Source of the DNA: Platanthera guangdongensis
Lineage: Eukaryota > Streptophyta > Magnoliopsida > Asparagales > Orchidaceae
Direction: 5' to 3'
Assembly (NCBI GenBank): GCA_039583875.1
Contig: CM077152.1
Location: 15,115,059 to 15,179,058 of the forward strand
Length of the DNA stretch: 64,000 nt
Shown: in pieces, positions 57,597 through 64,000 of the stretch
Position numbering within the stretch: the first letter of the stretch is position 1
Layout: each line of letters starts with the position of its first letter
Notes under the pieces: model-generated
What the model was told of the DNA's origin: nothing
Seen by the model: the letters and a program-made list of their open reading frames with translations, nothing else
Database searches by the model: none
Made by a program: the position numbers and the translations under genes

Positions 57597-58663
57597 TGTT
57601 GAAACCAAAACTTGGTCTCTCGTGGAGTTCGGAGTCCCAAAAGAGGGGTGACCGCGCACCTACTACCCTCAGGCGAACGATCTAGGCGCAAGATTAGGAA
57701 CACAAGGGACAGACCCAAGGTCTCAGCGTGGAGGACCCACCGCGTACCCGGAAGACTAACAAACTCTTCCCCTCCCAAGCCAAAGACTGAGCTAAGACAC
57801 CTTCGGAAGGCACTTGGCCGACCGGAACATCTAAGGGGGATCTCAAGACTAACTCCCTCCTATCCAGATGTGTGTCCTTGGGTCTACACAAAATGCTTAT
57901 CACCCGCCCTACTGATGGAGCAAACTCGCCGGGCAATTCCACAACACACTGCCCGAACTGGGCTACGAACAACATAATTCTGTCATTCTAACAGGCTGAC
58001 AACAGGCCATTAGGGGCTCCCCGACAACTATACATCGGGGCCCCCACGGGGGGAGCGGTTCACGAACACACCGCTCGCCCGAGACGGGAGAAGTAAACTA
58101 CACATACCTAGAGCATCACAGATATTAAAAAATATTACAGGAATATAAGCAAAAATAAGCCTTCGAGGGCCGGCACCAGCTTGGGCTTAAGCCCGCTACT
58201 CCCCGCTTGGTACTGCAACACCTGTACGTCAACGTCTCGATAAGCGGCGGTCAGCTAAACGCCAGTCGGCTGACTCAAGCTGGCCAAACATATCGCACAC
58301 ACCCCTTTTTCTGGGGGTTGTGGCGCGCATTCCCTGCAAATGGATAATATACAACTTCCTCGGCGTCTTCTCCGGGAACCCCAGAACATCACCAATCCGG
58401 CTCACACGTCCGGATGAGCTTCACACAGCATGCCTAAACCCGTACTCACGCTTTCGGGTGCTAATGCAGTTAATTGCAGAGACGTACACGTCAACCCGTC
58501 GGAGAGCACCCTTCGCCCACCCGTTGGTGGAGAGGGGCTTCCATGCAAATATGTAAACTAAGGGCTTCACCTGCCCAAGTAGAAATTTCGTTACCCTTGA
58601 CGCGTGTTTTGACGGTGGTGCCGGGAGAAGAGCCCCTAACCGATCTTGCTCCAGGCGGCCGCG

Positions 58664-59150
58664 GCGGTGAAGGAGAGCTAGGGCTCGGCCAACCTTGCTC
58701 TAGGCGGTTATGCCCTGGTAGGATTCATTTGTGAGGACTTTTACTGCGAACTCTTTCCCATCATTCAACTTTCCATAATAAACAATGTCAAATCCTCCCG
58801 ATCCAACTTTCTCCTGAAACTTGCCTGTGGCTTCTTCAATTTCAGACAACGAAAACTTATGTGCGGATTCTGTGAAAACTTCGCTAAAATAAGTGCTCAA
58901 CTTCTTGGTCGATTGGGTCATGACAACATCTCCTTTTTGAGGGATCTTACTTCTTTTTTGTTTGAACAATATATATGTCATAAGAGAAGCAAGTAGACAA
59001 AGTCCAAGTACAGCAGAAATGATGATGATTATAGTGTTATTAACTCCATGCTTTTGAATATGAAGACCTGCGTTTCCTTCATAGTGTTTCACACCATCTC
59101 CCGACGGTGAAGAAATGGCTAGGGCTCGGCCAACCTCTGCTCCGGAAGGA
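58664..59150. repeat. Direct repeat flanking the kinase fragment
   Basis: cggtgaaggagagctagggctcggccaacctt at about 58665 and cggtgaagaaatggctagggctcggccaacct at about 59106 bracket the fragment. This pattern is expected if the fragment entered a GC-rich leader and duplicated or shared its edge. Confidence 0.65.
58705..59092 (-). pseudogene. Captured LRR receptor-like kinase fragment (TM to N-lobe)
   Basis: 130 open codons: a juxtamembrane lead (KHYEGNAGLHIQKHGVNN), a membrane segment (TIIIIISAVLGLCLLASLMTYILF), a basic stop (KQKRSK), a linker, then AHKFSLSEIEEATGKFQEK-VGSGGFDIVYYGKL and GKEFAVKVLTNESYQG, the glycine loop and the ATP-anchoring lysine of a kinase N-lobe. From memory this is closest to At1g67720-type LRR-RLKs. 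The third loop glycine is D. The LRRs and the rest of the kinase are missing, so no function is expected. It lies between two copies of a GC-rich repeat. Confidence 0.82.
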
Positions 59151-60154
59151 TCTTGCTCTTGGCGGTGCCGGTGGCCGATCTTGCTCTAGTCGGCCCTTGC
59201 TTGGCCGGCGACGGGAGAAGAGATCGGGAGAGAGAGAGAGAGCTGAGCTCGGGCGGCCCCTAGTGGCCGGCGACGATAGAGGGGGAGTAGAGCTCGGCCT
59301 TGCCCTGCTTAGGCGGCAGCGGGGAAGAGATCAGGAGGCGGGGAGCTCGGGTTGTGCTTGCCGGCGCAGAGCAAATCGGGGGAGAGGGGGCGGGGCTCGG
59401 GCTGCCTTGCTTGGGCGGCGGCGGCGGAGGAGAGAGGGGGAGCGGGGCAGCATCGGCTATGCTCCTGGCCGAACCCTAGCGGGGAAGCCGAACAGGAAAT
59501 AAAAACCCGCTCCTTCCCAACTCTTCTCTGCCCTCTTTTCCCTGTACCCCCGCTGGCCCCTTATCTCCCCCCTTTTTCCCTATATATTATGTATAATATA
59601 ATATATCTTTTTCCTTCTATCATAAACCCACATATATCTATATATATATGCATAAACCTATATATATATCAATATAAATGTATATATATTTATATAGGCC
59701 TACACACATAAAACCTCCGCACGCACGCACAAGGCTGCACGTCTTCGAACGGGACTGCACCAAAATGCCGCCCATATCACGCCTCTGGCCCGCTAATTGG
59801 GGAGGGTCCCACTTGGCCGGATACGGGGTTGTACACAATCCCCGCTCTTTTCAAGGTTGTCACAAGCTCGAAAAGAAATGTCCAACCCCAAGTATCCGGC
59901 GAGTGGGAGCCGACCCAAAGAAAAAATTTTGGGAGAAACTGAAAACTGCACTTAAAAAACTAATCTCTCCATGTCCCTTTTGATCTTTTTGAACCACTCG
60001 ATACCTGAAAACGCTCCCTGCTGTTGAATTGCCCTATATCATTACTTACAATAAGTACAAAATTTCCCAAAATATTGTGAAACAACAAAGCCATATATTT
60101 GTAATGTGTTGAACACGGGGAGCTAATCCTTTCCCCCCTGGTGTGCCTACCGTC

Positions 60155-60435
60155 CTGCCCAGCTAATGAAAGCCCGACCAGCGAGTCTACCCGGGGCCGA
60201 GCAGCTCTCGGGGTCCCTTACCCCCACAGGCGAGCCTGCGGACCTGCCAGCTAGATGGGAGTCTGATCAGCGGGTCTGCTCGGGGTCTCCTCTCCAAAAC
60301 ACCTCCAACCACCGAGTGAGCCTACAGCACTGCCAGCTAGATGAGAGCCTGGTCAGCGGGTCTGCTCGGGGTCTCCTCTCCAAAACACCTCCAACCACCG
60401 AGTGAGCCTACATCCCTACCAGCTAGATGAGAATG
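60155..60435. repeat. 86-bp tandem repeat
   Basis: ct(g/a)ccagctagatg(a/g)gag occurs at 60244, 60330 and 60416, an exact 86-bp period. The unit holds cagcgggtctgctcggggtc and aaaacacctccaaccaccga. A more diverged unit precedes at about 60155. The open frame across it is a by-product. Confidence 0.9.
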
Positions 60436-60462
60436 TGGATACGCCTTATGTGAATGTTCTTG

Positions 60463-61086
60463 AACGACGTTTCACACCACCGTGTTTACGACCGCAGTTG
60501 CCTTGCCAAATGGACCCTTAACAAAGTTAAAAAAAGATCACTTATTGATAGAGAAACTTGATGATGAAGTACATGGATTCAATAAGAAAAGAAAGGCGCT
60601 TTTAAAGGTAGACAAAAATTTAATATTATCGAAACGTATATCTGCTATGAGAAAAGTAAAAATCTTGTTAGGAGTGCAGTGAGCAAAACAACCGTGCTTT
60701 TGATAATTTATTCTATAGACTTGGCACTAAATATAAAAAAAATGATATTTATAGAATGTCCAAGGGAAAAAACTTGATTTGATAATTTTAGATGTATTAA
60801 ATGTGAATTATATGATCTCAATTATAGATGAAGATCTAGTAGAAAGGAGGAAAGAAACAATAATCCATTGCCCTAAATTGGGCATAGCATACATAAATAT
60901 AAGACAACATTCACACGACGTATCACATGAGATAAATAGCGGGAAAAATAAAACTTGAACTAAAAACGCGTATGACGCGTATATTCAACTCTCCACCTCA
61001 AGTTGAGAATATATATCGATCATTCCCAACTTGATTGTATTGTTCATGAAGTTGCCACCGCTCAACCCCTTGGTGAAGACGCCAGG
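60463..61086 (-). repeat. Duplicated block, copy 2
   Basis: Same make-up as copy 1, with the Copia LTR at 60838-60990. Here the RNase H tail goes on for 12 more bases (tagttggtcatg) before the chromovirus LTR, so this copy keeps more of the Copia. Confidence 0.9.
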
Positions 61087-61098
61087 TAGTTGGTCATG

Positions 61099-61417
61099 TG
61101 TTAGGGAAAAACTACTAAGGAGCAACTAAAGAGAGAGATCTAGAGATTAAGAGGAGATTTAGGGTTAGGAAGAAGAAGGAGGCTACCTGATCATACTTTG
61201 CATAAACCCCTAAAGGGGGCTGCCCGGATATATATATATATCCGGGCATGGAGGGGCCGGCCGGCCCCTCCCAAGGGGGCTGAACCCGCCTGGTTCAGCC
61301 CCTGGCCGGCCGGTTCACTTAGTGGGGGATGAACCGGAAGGTTCAGCCCCGTTGTTTAGCGCATCCTTGCTCCTCCGAACATAGTGGCGACCCGTAAATC
61401 GTAGCGGGGGCGTAACA
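61099..61417 (-). repeat. Chromovirus-3 3' LTR
   Basis: 319 bp with the same layout as the LTRs at 37592 and 42822: gattaagaggagatttagggttagg, a (ta)n palindrome ccggatatatatatatatccgg, and ggggctgaac palindromes. Confidence 0.93.
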
Positions 61418-63356
61418 TTCCCCTCCCCATCAAGAACCAACTTGTCCGCAAGTTGGTAATCCGGGTAGAGCTCCTTGAAATCGAAGAAGTCTACCCAAGA
61501 GTTGTGTGCTGGCGACAGATTCTTCCACTGGACCAAGAGCTCTGGCCGGTATTCCGTGCCCCGAATCTTCCACCGGTGCCGTAAGATATCCTCTGGGAGC
61601 GGACGCAGCTCGCCCGCAGGCGTAACCTCAGGTAATAAGGAACTTGGCTGGACATGCGGACCCAACTTCCGCTTGAGCAAGGAGACGTGGAATGTAGGAT
61701 GAATGCGGGAACCTTCCGGTAATGCCAACGTATAAGCTACCGGCCCCACCCTGCTGATGATGTGAAAGTGGCCGTAGTAGCGCGGGGAAAGCTTATGGTT
61801 GCCACGACGAGCCACAGACAACTGCCGGTATGGCTGGAGCTTGAGAAAAACTTCATCGCCCACGGCGAACTCCCGCTCCGTGCGGTGCTTGTCCGCCTGG
61901 GACTTCATGCGTTCCTGTGCAAGGCGTAGGTTCTCCCGAAGAGTGACTAACATACGATCCCGATCCAGAAGAGCCCGATCCACCGCCGGAAGGGCAGTGC
62001 TGCCGGGCTCATAGCTGGCCAAGGTCAGAGGAGGCCGTCCGTAAACCACCTCAAACGGCGTCATCCTGCTGGCTGAATGATATGACGTATTGTAACAGTA
62101 CTCTGCCCAGTGTAACCTGTCCGGCCAACTCCGAGGCTCATCCATCACAAAGCAACGAAGATATGTCTCGACACCCCGATTGAGGACCTCCGTCTGACCA
62201 TCCGACTGCGGATGATTGGCCGTGCTGAAGTGTAAGCGGGTACCCTGCAACCTGAATAGCTCCCGCCAGAACCCACTGACGAAGGTGGGGTCGCGATCCG
62301 AAATAATGGCCCGAGGAAGGCCATGCAGTCTAACAATTTCCCGAGCAAAGAGTGCGGCCACAGACTCCCCGGTATACGGATGGCTGAGGGCCAGAAAATG
62401 GCCGTACTTTGAAAGCTTATCCACTACCACCAAAATGACGGACTTGCCTTTCGACTTAGGCAGCCCATCAATAAAGTCCATGGAGACTGTGTCCCAAATA
62501 AGCTGCGGAATATCCAATGGCACGAGGAGCCCGGCAGGAGAAGATGTCTCATATTTCTGCCGCTGGCAGATGTCACAGTGGCGAACAAACTGCTGAATGT
62601 CCCGTCGCATTCCTGCCCAAAACACGTTTGCTCGCGCCCTCTGGAGGGTCCGGAGCACCCCCGCATGTCCTCCTGTGGGAGACGAGTGGAACTCATGCAT
62701 CAGAATCGTCTTCCAAGCTGAATCGGCGGGAACGACCACCCGTCCCCGATAGTATAGCCGGCCGTTACACAAGTGATAGCCGGTCGGCCCCGTCTCTCCC
62801 CGCTGTAAAGAGTCCACCAACGGCCGAAGCGTGTCCGACCGCAACACTTCCTCCTGAATATCCTCCAAAGAGTCAACCAACGGCCCCGAAATATTGGAGA
62901 GAGCAGCTCCTGGGAGGCGAGAGAGGGCATCGGCGACCACATTCTCTTTGCCGCGGCGATACACAATCTCATAGTCGTATCCCAGAAGCTTTGTAACCCA
63001 TTTTTGCTGTAGAGGCGAAGAGACCCGCTGGTCCAGAAAGTGCTTCAGACTCTGGTGGTCCGTCCTGATCTTAAAGTGCCTGCCCAACAAATATGGCCTC
63101 CACACAGCCACCGCGTGAATGATGACCAACATCTCCTTCTCGTAGGCCGAGAGACCCAAGGTACGAGGAGCCAGGGCCTTGCTGTAAAAGGCTATTGGCC
63201 GCCCCGCCTGCATCAAAACCGCCCCGATGCCGACCCCCGACGCATCGGTCTCCAGAATGAACTCCTTCGTGAAATCGGGTAGTGCAAGCACTGGTGTGGA
63301 GGTCATGGCCCGTTTGAGAGCCTGAAATGCCTCCTCCGTCTCCTCATTCCAAGAAA
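61315..63356 (-). CDS. Chromovirus-3 RNase H, integrase, chromodomain
   Basis: Open for 663 codons from the first ATG at 63306; true frame begins at the A6 run 63354-63359. RNase [34 protein letters not shown]. Integrase zinc finger: [10 protein letters not shown]...CDICQRQK. Core: D in [21 protein letters not shown] in [20 protein letters not shown] in [19 protein letters not shown]. Then [10 protein letters not shown] and a chromodomain ([20 protein letters not shown], then [17 protein letters not shown]), which in this group guides integration to heterochromatin. The end runs into the LTR. All key residues are present. Confidence 0.95.
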
Positions 63357-64000
63357 AAAGAATCTTTCTGCAGCAGCTGGGTCAATGGCCGGGCTATCTT
63401 CCCATAATCCTGGACAAACCGTCGGTAGTACCCGGTGAGGCCCAAAAAACCCCGCAAGGCCCGGACTGTCACCGGTCGCGGCCAGGACCGCATACTCTGA
63501 ATCTTCAGTGGATCGGCTCGAACGCCCTGACCGGAAACCAAATGGCCCAAATACTCCACCTCCTCCTGCCCGAAGGAGCACTTGGAACGGTTGGCATAAA
63601 GATGGTGTTGGCGAAGTCTCTCAAGGACCTGCCCCACGTGGTGCACGTGGTCCTCCCAGTTGGCGCTGTAGATAAGGATATCGTCAAAGAAAACCAGGAC
63701 AAACTCCCGCAAGAAATCTCTGAATATCTCGTTCATGTTGGCCTGGAATGTCGCAGGCCCTCCAGTCAGTCCATTGGCCATAACCAAAAACTCATAATGG
63801 CCGTCATGCGTCCGGAACGCCGTCTTATGAACATCCTCCTGAGCCATCAAAATCTGATAATAGCCGGAACGAAGATCCAGCTTGGTGAATCGTTGCGCCC
63901 CATGCAGTTCATCCAGTAACTCTTCGATGCGAGGAATCGGGAAATTATCTTTGACAGTAGCGCCGTTCAAGGCCCGGTAGTCCACGCAGAATCTCCAAGA
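63344..64000 (-). CDS. Chromovirus-3 reverse transcriptase (partial)
   Basis: Enters from beyond the window with [20 protein letters not shown], then [31 protein letters not shown] (usual MPFGLT is MANGLT), [19 protein letters not shown] with the intact FFDD site, and [20 protein letters not shown]. It ends [10 protein letters not shown] at an A6 run (63354-63359); removing one base joins it to the RNase H frame. So there is one homopolymer frame break, either real or a sequencing error. Confidence 0.93.
   Translation of the reverse strand, partial: SWRFCVDYRALNGATVKDNFPIPRIEELLDELHGAQRFTKLDLRSGYYQILMAQEDVHKTAFRTHDGHYEFLVMANGLTGGPATFQANMNEIFRDFLREFVLVFFDDILIYSANWEDHVHHVGQVLERLRQHHLYANRSKCSFGQEEVEYLGHLVSGQGVRADPLKIQSMRSWPRPVTVRALRGFLGLTGYYRRFVQDYGKIARPLTQLLQKDSFFLE

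Larger units (their letters stand above)
57597..60462 (-). mobile_element. GC-rich unidentified element between the duplicated blocks
   Basis: Starts tgttgaaaccaaaac at 57597. It contains ordinary-looking DNA to 58560, a GC-rich part (58600-59490) with a kinase-gene fragment, an AT-rich strip (59580-59700) and an 86-bp tandem repeat. On the minus strand, gggtttttatttcc then cggcttccccgctagggttcgg looks like a TATA-type site and leader, as in an LTR. No second end or protein was found. Confidence 0.35.
61099..64000 (-). mobile_element. Nearly intact chromovirus, 3' part, nested in a Copia remnant
   Basis: The 3' LTR is 61099-61417 (tgttagggaaaa...ggggcgtaaca), followed by the purine-tract complement ttcccctcccc. 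The five bases before it are gtcat. It lies in the RNase H codons of the Copia remnant at 60838-61098. The rest of the element (gag, protease, RT start, 5' LTR) is beyond the window. It belongs to the same group as the chromovirus at 37.6 kb but is much better preserved. Confidence 0.93.

Noticed and set aside
60166..60405. 79-codon open frame with QRVCSGSPLQNTSNHR-type repeats
   Set aside because: A by-product of the 86-bp tandem repeat.
54318..64000. Exon 9 of the host gene
   Set aside because: I looked for a phase-1 acceptor followed by an I/V-LRPGF-like coding start and found none, so the next exon is taken to lie outside the window.

Overview
The window is plant nuclear DNA, probably from an angiosperm. 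The evidence is a short-exon, GT-AG intron gene of an NAD(P)-binding Rossmann-fold family, set in dense plant-type transposons (Ty1/copia, Ty3/gypsy chromoviruses including a CRM-like one, an RTE-clade LINE, hAT, Tourist-like and Helitron-like elements). I see no bacterial, organellar, rRNA or tRNA genes. The species cannot be named from what is visible.

The one recognisable host gene is on the + strand. It starts at 4865 and eight exons can be placed (4865-4920, 13303-13420, 13553-13641, 25974-26029, 26114-26169, 31691-31784, 31891-31970, 54275-54317). All seven complete introns are GT-AG and all junctions keep one open frame, giving 197 codons. From memory the protein matches the family of Arabidopsis At5g10730/At1g32220 (NDUFA9-like atypical SDR). 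Roughly the last 90 residues lie beyond 64000. The gene therefore covers more than 59 kb for under 0.6 kb of coding sequence seen. Introns 2, 4 and 6 are only 84-132 bp, while introns 1, 3, 5, 7 and 8 are about 8.4, 12.3, 5.5, 22.3 and at least 9.7 kb because of transposon insertions.

Layout. 1-4864: upstream DNA with old LTR/gypsy debris, a perfect 130-bp palindromic MITE and a 47-bp tandem repeat. Intron 1: a young Copia element (two identical 172-bp LTRs, TSD ATTAC) inserted in an older LTR element and itself hit by a 749-bp hAT element. Intron 3: AT-rich DNA with a 339-bp foldback, a hAT transposase tail, a decayed CRM-like gypsy and a complete-length decayed RTE LINE with a 10-bp TSD. 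Intron 5: a gag-only, internally deleted LTR element and an LTR-like stretch. Intron 7: a Copia with unusual AG...CT LTR ends, carrying a 4.3-kb Helitron-like insert in its 5' LTR and a complete chromovirus in its gag; then a second gypsy of the deletion-derivative type with a GC-rich hAT in one LTR. Intron 8: a ~630-bp duplicated Copia 3' end, a GC-rich element that carries a piece of an LRR receptor kinase gene, an 86-bp tandem repeat, and a nearly intact chromovirus that runs off the window.

The biological interest is a conserved small gene that appears to remain spliceable while its introns accumulate nested elements, plus several unusual element termini. No clearly new defence, metabolic or signalling system was found.
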